From Desulfobacteraceae bacterium (GTDB lineage Bacteria > Desulfobacterota > Desulfobacteria > Desulfobacterales > BuS5), in contig JAUVKE010000152.1 in NCBI GenBank assembly GCA_030592105.1, forward strand, positions 1-6,552: a DNA stretch of 6,552 nt. The letters are read 5' to 3'. Positions 1-6,433 of the stretch are shown here, piece after piece; the first letter of the stretch is position 1, and the number at the start of each line of letters is the position of its first letter. Both the position numbers and the translations under genes were made by a program. Under the pieces are notes generated by a model, which saw only the letters and a list, made by a program, of their open reading frames with translations, was not told the origin of the DNA and did not search any database.

Positions 1-265
1 CAATCCTTATTACCCCGGGATAGGTTGTACACTGCGCAGAAAATCCCACAAGATCAGGATTCTCCCCAATGACTATTTTTGCACAATCCTCATAAATAGT
101 CCTGCTCATCTTTATTTTTTTATTCCTTATGGCCAGGGCAAAATCATGGATAATGATATCACGGTTCGGATTTTTGGCCATGGTGGCAATGTTAATCAGC
201 CCCAACGGGGGTAAATTATACATGGAATCCAGGTAAAAAGGGGGGAAAACAAGAACAATTTTCAT
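1..265 (-). CDS. B12-binding domain radical SAM protein, N-terminal fragment
   Basis: The first 88 codons of a leftward gene are present; the rest lies beyond the left edge. The fragment starts MKIVLVFPPF, followed by LPPLGLINIA at about residues 18-27 and PDLVGFSAQCTTYPGV at about 70-85. This is the characteristic beginning of the cobalamin-binding (Rossmann-like) domain that precedes a radical SAM domain in the large B12-binding radical SAM family. Those proteins do methyl transfers or other radical chemistry on very diverse substrates. The CxxxCxxC iron-sulfur motif would lie downstream, so radical SAM membership is inferred from the family, not seen. The frame is open upstream to an alternative ATG at 358 (31 extra codons), but those residues do not look like the family, and the candidate promoter overlaps that ATG, so I chose 265. 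No clear Shine-Dalgarno precedes it. It diverges from htpG. Substrate unknown. Confidence 0.75.
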   Translation of the reverse strand, partial: MKIVLVFPPFYLDSMYNLPPLGLINIATMAKNPNRDIIIHDFALAIRNKKIKMSRTIYEDCAKIVIGENPDLVGFSAQCTTYPGVIRI

Positions 266-353
266 ATAGAGTATCCCAATTGCGGCATTTGAAAAACAGC
301 CCGGTTTCAGTAAAAAAATAGAGTCACAGAAGCCTGTTTTTATCCATCCTTTA

Positions 354-383
354 CTCATATGAAACCCTGCTGCAGTTTGTCAA
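354..383 (-). promoter_or_regulatory. candidate sigma-70 promoter for the leftward radical SAM gene
   Basis: On the minus strand a perfect TTGACA (383-378) is followed after 18 bases by TATGAG (359-354, four of six consensus bases). Transcription would begin near 347, giving a leader of about 80 bases before the ATG at 265. It would also leave the alternative upstream ATG at 358 untranscribed. The -10 is imperfect, so this is only a candidate. Confidence 0.35.
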
Positions 384-440
384 GGTAATAATATAATAAT
401 GATCCCTGTATCTCTTCCATATCTTTCTTATTGCCTGCCA

Positions 441-469
441 TTGACAAGGTTAACAGGTGTAATTATTAT
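441..469 (+). promoter_or_regulatory. sigma-70-type promoter of htpG
   Basis: TTGACA (441-446, six of six) is separated by 17 bases from TATTAT (464-469, five of six). This is a near-ideal housekeeping promoter, with a predicted start near 476 and a leader of about 54 bases to the htpG ATG. I found no CIRCE-type inverted repeat and no convincing sigma-32 (CTTGAAA...CCCCAT) site in this interval. Heat induction, if it occurs, is therefore not evident from the sequence. Confidence 0.65.
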
Positions 470-529
470 TTAAGTAACTTTTTAAAAATCTGCATTAACA
501 TGATATGCTCACACAGGAGATAATGGCAA

Positions 530-2461
530 ATGGAAAACAAAAAAGAAACTCATCAGTTTAAAACAGAGATTCAACAATTATTAAAACTTATTATAAATTC
601 CATGTATTCCCACCAGGAAATTTTTCTAAGGGAACTGATTTCAAATTCTTCAGACGCGATAGACAAATTACGTTTCAAGGCTCAGACAGACTCTAAGATC
701 CTCGGAGATGACTCCCAGTTTAAAATTAAAGTTGCTCCTGATGGAATAAAACAGACCCTGGAAATTTCAGATAACGGCATAGGAATGACCCATGATGAAG
801 TCATGGAAAACATCGGAACCATTGCAAAAAGCGGAACCGCCGCTTTCCTGGAAGCGCTTGCGGCTACAAAAAATCAGGACACCCTGACTCCTGAACTGAT
901 AGGTAAATTCGGCATAGGTTTCTACAGCGCATTTATGGTCGCAGATAAAATAACTCTCATCACAAAGGCTGCCGGATCAGATACGGGGATAAAGTGGGAA
1001 TCCCATGGTGACGGTTCATATTCCATTGAAGAGGTTCCAAAAGATACAAGGGGTACGACCATAATACTCGATCTGAAAAAAAAGGAAAAAGATGATCAGG
1101 ATTTTACAGATGAATGGACAATTCGTCAGATTATAAAAAAACATTCAGATTTTGTTAGATATCCCATTGTCATGGATGTGGAAAAGGATGAGCCATTACC
1201 TAAAGAAGAGCAGCTCCTGGATAAAGATGGGAAACCCATCGGAGAAACAACAAAAAAAGTAATCCGGGAAGAGACCCTTAATTCAATGAAGGCTATCTGG
1301 CTTAAAAACAAAACCGACATCACAGATGAAGAATATGAAGAATTTTATAAGCATATAAGCCATGACTGGAATCCTCCAGCCGAGCGCCTCCATTTAAAGC
1401 TTGAAGGTACAATAGAATACAGTGCTCTTTTATATATTCCATCCAATGCCCCGCTGGATATGTATTATCCCGATGCAAAACACGGGATGCACCTGTATTG
1501 CCGCCGGGTCTTTATAATGGACGACTGTAAAGAGCTGATGCCTGAATACCTTAAATTTGTAAAGGGGGTTGTTGATTGTCCTGATCTGGACCTTAATGTG
1601 AGCCGTGAAATACTGCAGCAAAACAGCCTTATCAGAAACATAAGAAGAAATCTTGTGAAAAAGATTTTTGACCTTTTAAATTCAATGGAAAAAGAGGCGT
1701 ACGATAAATTTTATAATGACTTTGGCCAGGTTTTAAAGGTCGGTATCCATTCTGATTTTGAGAATAAGACTAAAATTGCAGAGCTGGCAAGATACAAAAC
1801 AACCAAATCAGACGGCAGGCTTATTTCTTTAAAAGAGTATGTGGAAAATATGCAGGAAGGTCAGGAAGAGATCTATTACATTACAGGGGAAAACCTCACC
1901 GCATTGATGAACAGCCCCCACCTGGAGCTTTTAAAAGAGAAAGATTTTGAAGTGTTGCTGATGACCGACCCGATTGATGAATGGGTTGTCCAGGCTCTTA
2001 CTGAGTATGACGGGAAAAAAATAAAAAGCGCAGAAAAAGGAGACCTTGAGTTAGACAAAGTTGACGACACTAAAAAAGATGAATATACATCTTTGTTCAA
2101 CTTTATAAAAGTAACACTGCAGGATAATATCAAGGAAGTCAAGCCTTCCACCCGCTTAAAAGAATCTGTATCCTGCCTTTCCGGCGACACCCACGACATG
2201 AGCGCATATATGGAAAAAATCGTCAAGGCCACCGGACAAAAATCACCGGAGATTAAAAGGGTACTTGAGATAAACATGAATCATCCCCTCATGGAAAAGA
2301 TGAAGGCCCTTTTTGAAAAAGATCCTGGAGATCCTGTATTAAAGGATTACAGCGGCCTTTTATTCGATATAGCCCTGATAAGTGAAGGGAACAAGGTGTT
2401 AAACCCGGCAAAATTTTCTCAAGCCGTGGGTGATCTTATGGCAGGCTCCTTAAACGTATAG
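530..2461 (+). CDS. htpG: HtpG, bacterial Hsp90 molecular chaperone
   Basis: A complete 643-residue cytosolic ATP-dependent chaperone, slightly longer than E. coli HtpG. The N-terminal GHKL ATPase shows the helix with catalytic Glu35 and Mg-binding Asn39 ([10 protein letters not shown]), DNGIGM at 81-86 with adenine-contacting Asp81, GTIAKSGT at 96-103 and the lid/glycine motif [11 protein letters not shown] at 125-135. The middle domain contains [10 protein letters not shown] at 356-365, whose Arg359 corresponds to the arginine that contacts the ATP gamma-phosphate. The C-terminal dimerisation domain includes NHPLMEKM and there is no eukaryotic MEEVD tail. AGGAGA at 515-520 lies nine bases before the ATG, a normal Shine-Dalgarno. 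It is transcribed alone from the promoter at 441-469 and is convergent with the transporter gene. Its stop codon lies two bases before the left arm of the composite repeat. No defect is visible. Confidence 0.98.
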   Translation: MENKKETHQFKTEIQQLLKLIINSMYSHQEIFLRELISNSSDAIDKLRFKAQTDSKILGDDSQFKIKVAPDGIKQTLEISDNGIGMTHDEVMENIGTIAKSGTAAFLEALAATKNQDTLTPELIGKFGIGFYSAFMVADKITLITKAAGSDTGIKWESHGDGSYSIEEVPKDTRGTTIILDLKKKEKDDQDFTDEWTIRQIIKKHSDFVRYPIVMDVEKDEPLPKEEQLLDKDGKPIGETTKKVIREETLNSMKAIWLKNKTDITDEEYEEFYKHISHDWNPPAERLHLKLEGTIEYSALLYIPSNAPLDMYYPDAKHGMHLYCRRVFIMDDCKELMPEYLKFVKGVVDCPDLDLNVSREILQQNSLIRNIRRNLVKKIFDLLNSMEKEAYDKFYNDFGQVLKVGIHSDFENKTKIAELARYKTTKSDGRLISLKEYVENMQEGQEEIYYITGENLTALMNSPHLELLKEKDFEVLLMTDPIDEWVVQALTEYDGKKIKSAEKGDLELDKVDDTKKDEYTSLFNFIKVTLQDNIKEVKPSTRLKESVSCLSGDTHDMSAYMEKIVKATGQKSPEIKRVLEINMNHPLMEKMKALFEKDPGDPVLKDYSGLLFDIALISEGNKVLNPAKFSQAVGDLMAGSLNV

Positions 2462-2531
2462 AAAAATATGATAGTAACCAAACAGAAAAAAACAATTTTA
2501 GTACCTTAAAAACAAGAAAGTCATTATATGG

Positions 2532-2665
2532 TATCAGTTGTCAGTTGTCAGTAAAAGCATATCGATATTAAATTATCTTCCTTAGGAATTTGGCTGAGAG
2601 TTCTTTCGTTTCCTGAATCCATTTTTTGCCAAATAACCTCCAGTGTTGACAACTGACAACTGATA
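2532..2665. repeat. inner 19-bp perfect inverted repeat with 96-nt loop
   Basis: TATCAGTTGTCAGTTGTCA at 2532-2550 is perfectly complementary to 2647-2665. The 96-base loop (2551-2646) has an additional short ATTTGGC/GCCAAAT pair but no convincing gene. Either RNA strand could fold into a long hairpin here, nested asymmetrically inside the outer 20-bp arms: 48 bases separate the arms on the left side and 33 on the right, or 8 counting to the end of the heptad array. Confidence 0.8.
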
Positions 2666-2690
2666 ACTGACAACTGATAACTGATAACTG
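2647..2690. repeat. heptad tandem repeat (TGAYAAC)n
   Basis: Six consecutive heptamers read TGACAAC, TGACAAC, TGATAAC, TGACAAC, TGATAAC, TGATAAC, plus a partial TG. They vary only at the fourth base (C or T). Reverse-complement copies of the same unit occur at 2532-2550. Such heptamers resemble the short tandemly repeated repetitive sequences known from cyanobacteria and seen in other bacterial genomes. In translation they give the recurring nonsense peptide VISYQLSVISCQLS, which should not be annotated as protein. Confidence 0.85.
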
Positions 2691-2710
2691 CGGCTTTAGT
2701 TTGGTTACTA

Positions 2711-4813
2711 TCATATTTCAAATTCTGTTTTATAAATCTTCTTAACCTTGTCAAGATCTTCTGAATTTCCAATTACAGTGAGTCGATCATTATCCTGCAA
2801 AACAGTATTCCCCTTTGGAAAAATAGTCTCCCGTTTTCGATGTACCACAGCAACAAGGCACCCCTCTGGAAAGCCAAGATCTTTAATGCGAGAGCCTATC
2901 ATAACGCCGCTTGGCAGGTAATTCCGCACAAAAAATGTTACAAATAATTTATCGGCCAGGAATATTTTTTTGATTTTATCTTCATTTTCTGCACTGAGCC
3001 AGAGAGTATAAAAATTTTCCGAATCTACCCTCTCTGCAAGTTGGGCAAGAATGCGAAGATGCTGGGTGGGATTATCCTCAGGACTGACAAGAAAAAATAT
3101 TCCACTGACCCTGGCAACATCTTCCTGGAAATCCTTCAGGGGATTATTAAAAGATATAACGATCTTTTTTTTAGCCCTCACAAGCACCATCTCTGCCTGA
3201 AGAATACCCTCTGCCCTGAAGTGGGGAAGAGCCATCCCATGGGTTACAGGGGTAGCTCCGATTCTTGTTCCTTCAAGAAACTGCTTGCTTATTTTTTCTT
3301 TATCCATCCCTGTAACCTTGGATAAATGTACTGCTACACGGAGCACAATATCTTCAAATTTTGTGTCACGATCAATATCCATAACATGACTTCGTGCTAT
3401 AATTTCATCAAAGGGATCATCTTCACGGAGACCTTTTTCTTTTAAAATACCCCTTAACTCACGATCAAGCCCCTCATAACGAAATCGGCCAAGACGTTCA
3501 AAAACATGATATATTGCACCATTTCTGGTAACTCTTCTCCTTACATAATAAAAATACCAGCAAGCCCCAACTATTATTAAAATAAAAGAAAATAATATTG
3601 TTACAGACCCCATTGCAATAATAAAAATAAACTGAAAAATAATACCGAATATCTGCATCCATGGATAAAAAGGGGACATGTAGCCAGGATCATAGGACTC
3701 TATTCTACTTTCACGCATGACAATGACTGCCAGGCAAATAAATGCAAACACCAGCAACTGAAAAGCACTGGCCAGTTTTGCTATTTTTACAGGATCAAGA
3801 AATAACAGAATCATAACAATTGCGCAGACTGTTATACTTAAGGAAAGATGCGGCGTACCATATCTGCTGAGTTTGTCAAGGCGGGGGGATAAAATTTTAT
3901 CCCTTCCCATGGCAAGGGGATAACGGGACGCACTCATTATTCCGGCATTTGCAACAGAAGTAAAAGCAAGAAGGGCTGCCACAGACACAATAATCAGGCC
4001 ATAATCACCAAAAAATGTTTTTGCTGAGGCCGCAACCGGAGTAAAATTTCCTGCAAGCTCTCCCGGGGGCAGAGTCCCCACCATAACAAAGGTGCCGAGT
4101 CCGTATATTATAAAAGCAGTTGATATTGAAAGGATAACCCCTGCAGGAAGGTTCTTTTCAGGATTCTCGACTTCTTCAGACAGACTGGCTATATTTGTAA
4201 TTCCCACATAACTTATACAGACCAGCCCTGCAGTGGAAAGAATCGATGAATATCCTGCGTTAAAAAATCCCTGAAAATTTACAGGCTCAATATTCGGTAT
4301 ACCCACCGCCACAAAGAATATAAGTATTATTATAAGAGAAAAGACCATTACAACCTGCAATTTTCCGCTTTTGTGGGTACCAAAAAAATTTAATACGCCA
4401 AGGGCAAGAGCAAGAAATATTGCAATGGGTTTTATGGATAAATCAGGAAAACAGAGTGCCAGGTAAGCCCCCATCCCCACAAGAGCAAAAGATACTTTTA
4501 AAATAAGTGCCAGCCATGTCCCCATACCCCCTATTGTTCCAAAAAGTGGACCAAGAGTCCTGTCCAGAAAATAATAGACACCCCCGGCCATTGGCATTGC
4601 TGTGGCAAGCTCTATTATGCTGAACATGGCAGGCACTATTGGAATGACTGCTAAAAGATATGCAAGAACAATGGCCGGACCAGCTTCAAGAGCAGCAAGC
4701 CCGGGAAGAAGGAAAAAACCTGCGCTCAATGTGGTACCTGTTGCTATGGCATAGACATCACGAAGCTTAAGAACTTTCTTGAGCTTTGTCTGGGGATTAA
4801 GTATGTCAGGCAT
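2711..4813 (-). CDS. APC-family permease fused to PTS EIIA and TrkA-C (RCK-C) domains
   Basis: A 700-residue inner-membrane transporter with two cytoplasmic regulatory domains. Residues 1-425 form an APC-superfamily permease with about twelve hydrophobic segments. It shows the unwound TM1 glycine motif (GTTLSAGFFLLPG, 26-38), EEVENPEKNLPAG at 213-225 and SASRYPLAMGRDK at 294-306, all typical of amino-acid/polyamine/cation permeases. Residues about 455-612 are an EIIA domain of the fructose/mannitol/Ntr type, with the likely phospho-acceptor His531 in GMALPH and a second active-site-like His585 in QHLRILAQLAE. Residues about 621-700 match TrkA-C/RCK-C, a small-ligand-binding domain of K+ and other transporters. 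The start is the first ATG after an in-frame TGA nine bases upstream, with a weak Shine-Dalgarno. The gene is monocistronic and convergent with htpG; its stop lies inside the right arm of the composite repeat. The substrate is unknown: amino acid, or possibly a cation. Confidence 0.9.
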   Translation of the reverse strand: MPDILNPQTKLKKVLKLRDVYAIATGTTLSAGFFLLPGLAALEAGPAIVLAYLLAVIPIVPAMFSIIELATAMPMAGGVYYFLDRTLGPLFGTIGGMGTWLALILKVSFALVGMGAYLALCFPDLSIKPIAIFLALALGVLNFFGTHKSGKLQVVMVFSLIIILIFFVAVGIPNIEPVNFQGFFNAGYSSILSTAGLVCISYVGITNIASLSEEVENPEKNLPAGVILSISTAFIIYGLGTFVMVGTLPPGELAGNFTPVAASAKTFFGDYGLIIVSVAALLAFTSVANAGIMSASRYPLAMGRDKILSPRLDKLSRYGTPHLSLSITVCAIVMILLFLDPVKIAKLASAFQLLVFAFICLAVIVMRESRIESYDPGYMSPFYPWMQIFGIIFQFIFIIAMGSVTILFSFILIIVGACWYFYYVRRRVTRNGAIYHVFERLGRFRYEGLDRELRGILKEKGLREDDPFDEIIARSHVMDIDRDTKFEDIVLRVAVHLSKVTGMDKEKISKQFLEGTRIGATPVTHGMALPHFRAEGILQAEMVLVRAKKKIVISFNNPLKDFQEDVARVSGIFFLVSPEDNPTQHLRILAQLAERVDSENFYTLWLSAENEDKIKKIFLADKLFVTFFVRNYLPSGVMIGSRIKDLGFPEGCLVAVVHRKRETIFPKGNTVLQDNDRLTVIGNSEDLDKVKKIYKTEFEI

Positions 4814-4838
4814 AATTTTTCAAGGCACCCCACTACAA

Positions 4839-4867
4839 AAATTGGTAAACAGATTAAATGTTTCAAG
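4839..4867 (-). promoter_or_regulatory. candidate sigma-32-like promoter for the transporter gene
   Basis: On the minus strand CTTGAAA (4867-4861) is followed after 14 bases by ACCAATTT (4846-4839), matching six of eight positions of the E. coli heat-shock -10 CCCCATNT. The start would fall about 20 bases before the ATG at 4813. Read as sigma-70, TTGAAA has no good -10 at 16-18 bases. The match is suggestive only, since this short pattern occurs by chance in AT-rich DNA. Confidence 0.25.
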
Positions 4868-4984
4868 GATTATTTCCTAAGGGCTCGCTCATCAATGTTT
4901 AAGCCGAACATATTTATCATGCGATAGAACATAATCTTCTTGTAAAATTTCATTTTTTTTGGTATGCTTGGTTAGTCAGGCATC

Positions 4985-5086
4985 TGTGGAAATTTTATAG
5001 ACCGTCATATAAATAATTTCACTGCGTTATCGGTCGTCGGAGTATTTAAGTACGCCTTCCTCCCTCTGGCCTTGTGGCAAATTTTA
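4985..5086. repeat. imperfect direct repeats flanking a 75-bp block with a near-palindrome
   Basis: TGTGGAAATTTTA at 4985-4997 recurs as TGTGGCAAATTTTA at 5073-5086, differing by one inserted C. The intervening 4998-5072 is locally richer in GC than its surroundings and contains a near-palindrome at 5039-5056 (GGAGTATTTAAGTACGCC, seven of nine pairs complementary). It could be a small dispersed repeat or the scar of an insertion. I cannot tell whether it recurs elsewhere in the genome. Confidence 0.4.
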
Positions 5087-5121
5087 ACATCGGGTTATTA
5101 TCTGACAATCCATATACAGTC

Positions 5122-5151
5122 TTGCCTGTAAAATTACCTTACAACTATAAT
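5122..5151 (+). promoter_or_regulatory. sigma-70-type promoter of the small Cys-protein gene
   Basis: TTGCCT (5122-5127, four of six) is followed after 18 bases by a perfect TATAAT (5146-5151). The predicted start near 5158 gives a leader of about 48 bases before the ATG at 5206. The perfect -10 and its position directly ahead of a gene with a good Shine-Dalgarno make this credible. Confidence 0.55.
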
Positions 5152-5188
5152 TCAGAAAAATTATACCCCTGAAGGCCTGCAATAAAAC

Positions 5189-5193
5189 GGAGG
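5189..5193 (+). promoter_or_regulatory. Shine-Dalgarno GGAGG of the small Cys-protein gene
   Basis: GGAGG, within CGGAGGAA, lies 12 bases before the ATG at 5206. The spacing is on the long side, but no other ATG lies between. It is the main evidence that this short frame is translated. Confidence 0.6.
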
Positions 5194-5205
5194 AATATTT
5201 AATTT

Positions 5206-5358
5206 ATGTCTGAAAAGAATCCAGAATGCCCACTGTATAATCCATTAAACTGCAAGGAGTATCATAATCCCAATCTTTGTGCTTTTGTAAGAAAAGATAA
5301 GATATGTTTAAAAAAAAAAAAAACAAAACAAAAACCTAAATCAACAAAAACAGAATAG
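5206..5358 (+). CDS. 50-residue four-cysteine, lysine-tailed protein of unknown function
   Basis: This short gene encodes 50 residues. The N-terminal part (MSEKNPECPLYNPLNC at 1-16, then NPNLCAFVRKDKIC at 21-34) has cysteines at 8, 16, 25 and 34, spaced C-x7-C-x8-C-x8-C, an arrangement that could bind Zn or an Fe-S cluster. The tail from residue 36 is almost entirely Lys, Thr, Gln and Pro, so it is strongly basic. There is no signal peptide or membrane segment. GGAGG at 5189 and a promoter with a perfect TATAAT precede it. Fourteen consecutive A at 5310-5323 encode the beginning of the lysine tail and could cause slippage. I recall similar small hypothetical proteins in sulfate reducers, but cannot verify this here. 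A nucleic-acid-associated small metal-binding protein would fit the visible features, but the function is unknown. It stands alone, convergent with the thioesterase. Confidence 0.8.
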   Translation: MSEKNPECPLYNPLNCKEYHNPNLCAFVRKDKICLKKKKTKQKPKSTKTE

Positions 5359-5487
5359 AACAATTGCTTTTTTATCTGTGTAAATGCCCCAGGTAAAAGT
5401 TAAAAAATTTTCTTAAAATGTTTTATCCTGACAAAAACATAGTGGCTTAATTAATTGCCATAACGATTATATTTATCAATAATACTA

Positions 5488-5955
5488 TTAACTGTTTTTT
5501 TCAGTGATTCTTTGTGCCCGCCTTTTTGAGGCCTCACGGTTCCGCCTTTTTTGATCATCAGACTCAAAAATAACGGGTAATACTTCCACAGGCCTGTGAT
5601 TTTTACCCAGAGCAACAAAAGTCAAATATGCCGAAGCTGTCCGACTGACTTCACCGGTCATAAGATCTTCCGCCTCTACCCGAACGCCAATTTCCATAGA
5701 TGTCTTACAAACCAGATTAATGCTTGCCTTAATTATTACAAGATTCCCCACAAAAACAGGATTGTGAAAATCCAGCCTGTCAATTGAAGCAGTTACAGCG
5801 TTACGCCGCGTATGCCGCATGGCAACAACCCCTGCAGCATTATCAATAAGCTTCATTATAACCCCGCCATGAACCATACCCGAAGGATTGGCATCCTCAG
5901 GCAGCGCAACATGGGAAATAATCACCTGACTACCACTAACTGTTTTATCTTTCAT
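5488..5955 (-). CDS. acyl-CoA thioesterase, hotdog fold (YciA/BACH-like)
   Basis: A cytosolic thioesterase predicted to hydrolyse acyl-CoA to free acid and CoA. From the ATG at 5955 it has 155 residues, typical of single-hotdog YciA-like enzymes that assemble into multimers. The signature is NPSGMVHGGVIMKLID, in which Asn and Asp 15 residues apart (23 and 38 from this start) match the spacing of the catalytic pair in YciA-type enzymes. It is followed by a hotdog strand ending in IDRLDFHNPVFVGN and by the SRTASAYLTFVAL strand near the C-terminus. The tail is charged and basic (QKRRNREASKRRAQR). Upstream in-frame ATGs reach 5976, but none has a Shine-Dalgarno, whereas GAGGA sits five bases before the ATG at 5955, so I prefer that start. 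The gene is monocistronic and convergent with the small Cys gene. Its chain-length preference cannot be read from sequence. Confidence 0.92.
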   Translation of the reverse strand: MKDKTVSGSQVIISHVALPEDANPSGMVHGGVIMKLIDNAAGVVAMRHTRRNAVTASIDRLDFHNPVFVGNLVIIKASINLVCKTSMEIGVRVEAEDLMTGEVSRTASAYLTFVALGKNHRPVEVLPVIFESDDQKRRNREASKRRAQRITEKNS

Positions 5956-6426
5956 ATTTTTCCTCATACCCATCATAAATAATTGCAGAATTTAAATAAT
6001 GCCCAAACAAAACCATAAATTTTTTTCAAGTTCAAGGAAAAAATTAACCGCGGGAATACATTAAGTATTTTGATGATTAAACCCGATTTAAGGCTTGGCC
6101 TCCTGACGCAGAAACTGAAAAAATTAGCAGTTTTCATTCAGGCAATAGTTAGATAAAATTTATCCATTTGTCAATGCAAATAACTAATTCCCAAGGAACG
6201 ATGTTCTTACAGGGTGTTATGAAATTATTTGGGTAGGATATTATTAGTGAACTTCCTAATCATGATAGCCGTAATACAAAAAGAAGTAAACACTGGAAGA
6301 ACAGATCAACAATCAAAAAGCTTTTGGCAAAAAGCCCTTCACATCTCATAGGACAGCCCACAACATTTCCCATGCCGTCATAATATAATTGACACGGTCA
6401 AACACCTTGGAATACAACAAAACAAT
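5956..6426. other. intergenic region without a recognisable gene, about 470 bp
   Basis: The frames on both strands are short and broken; the longest I followed is a rightward GTG frame of 34 codons starting at 6248, with no ribosome binding site. The region must hold the thioesterase promoter, but I find no convincing -35/-10 pair close to that gene. It contains an AT-rich nested fold (6146-6186) and an inverted copy (6384-6393) of ten bases from the IS end repeat. I recognise no tRNA, riboswitch or intrinsic terminator. Confidence 0.6.
5961..5965 (-). promoter_or_regulatory. Shine-Dalgarno GAGGA deciding the thioesterase start
   Basis: On the minus strand GAGGA (5965-5961) lies five bases before the ATG at 5955. 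The other in-frame ATGs, at 5976, 5973 and 5967, lack such a site, so the seven extra N-terminal residues are probably leader, not protein. Confidence 0.6.
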
Positions 6427-6433
6427 TGATCAG

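Larger units (their letters stand above)
2464..2718. repeat. 255-bp composite inverted-repeat element at a convergent gene junction
   Basis: The outer arms 2464-2483 (AAATATGATAGTAACCAAAC) and 2699-2718 (its reverse complement) match over 20 of 20 bases. A second, inner inverted pair (2532-2550 with 2647-2665, 19 of 19) and a heptad array lie inside. The left arm starts two bases after the htpG stop codon. The right arm extends eight bases into the transporter gene and supplies its last codons and stop. Both convergent transcripts therefore enter the same 20-mer at their 3' ends. No transposase and no obvious target duplication are present. It could be a non-autonomous MITE-like element, an inverted duplication, or a long-range bidirectional 3'-end hairpin. 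The repeats are seen directly; the function is inferred. Confidence 0.7.
4814..5205. other. divergent intergenic region, 392 bp
   Basis: This lies between the leftward transporter and the rightward small Cys gene. It holds a candidate heat-shock-like promoter (4839-4867), a 27-codon leftward ORF without a ribosome binding site (4870-4953), a locally GC-richer block flanked by imperfect direct repeats (4985-5086) and a good rightward promoter (5122-5151). I see no longer gene and no RNA family that I recognise. Confidence 0.7.

Noticed and set aside
266..358. In-frame N-terminal extension of the radical SAM gene to the ATG at 358
   Set aside because: The frame is open, but the 31 added residues are unlike B12-binding radical SAM proteins, which begin at the MKIVLVFPP strand. 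The best promoter also overlaps that ATG.
523..561. Overlapping 12-codon frame (ATG at 523) just ahead of htpG
   Set aside because: It is out of frame with htpG and only two bases from the Shine-Dalgarno, too close for efficient initiation. The ATG at 530 has correct spacing and gives full HtpG.
1876..2277. Leftward 133-codon frame opposite htpG
   Set aside because: It is antisense to the conserved C-terminal half of htpG, with a low-complexity Ser/Phe-rich translation typical of a shadow frame.
2548..2772. Leftward 74-codon frame across the composite repeat
   Set aside because: Its middle (VISYQLSVISCQLS) is a translation of the heptad repeat, and its beginning is out-of-frame transporter sequence. 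A 24-residue inner frame ending at 2551 has a loosely spaced GGAGG, but nothing else supports it.
3041..3325. Rightward 94-codon frame opposite the transporter
   Set aside because: It lies entirely antisense to the EIIA-coding part of a well-supported gene and has no initiation signal or family features. It is a shadow frame.
5418..5440. Hairpin ATGTTTT / AAAACAT after the small Cys gene as an intrinsic terminator
   Set aside because: The seven-pair stem is almost all A-T and is not followed by a T run, so it lacks both features of an intrinsic terminator.
6248..6352. Rightward 34-codon GTG frame in the geneless region
   Set aside because: It has no ribosome binding site, no recognisable motif and no homology signal I know of. 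Its length is expected by chance.
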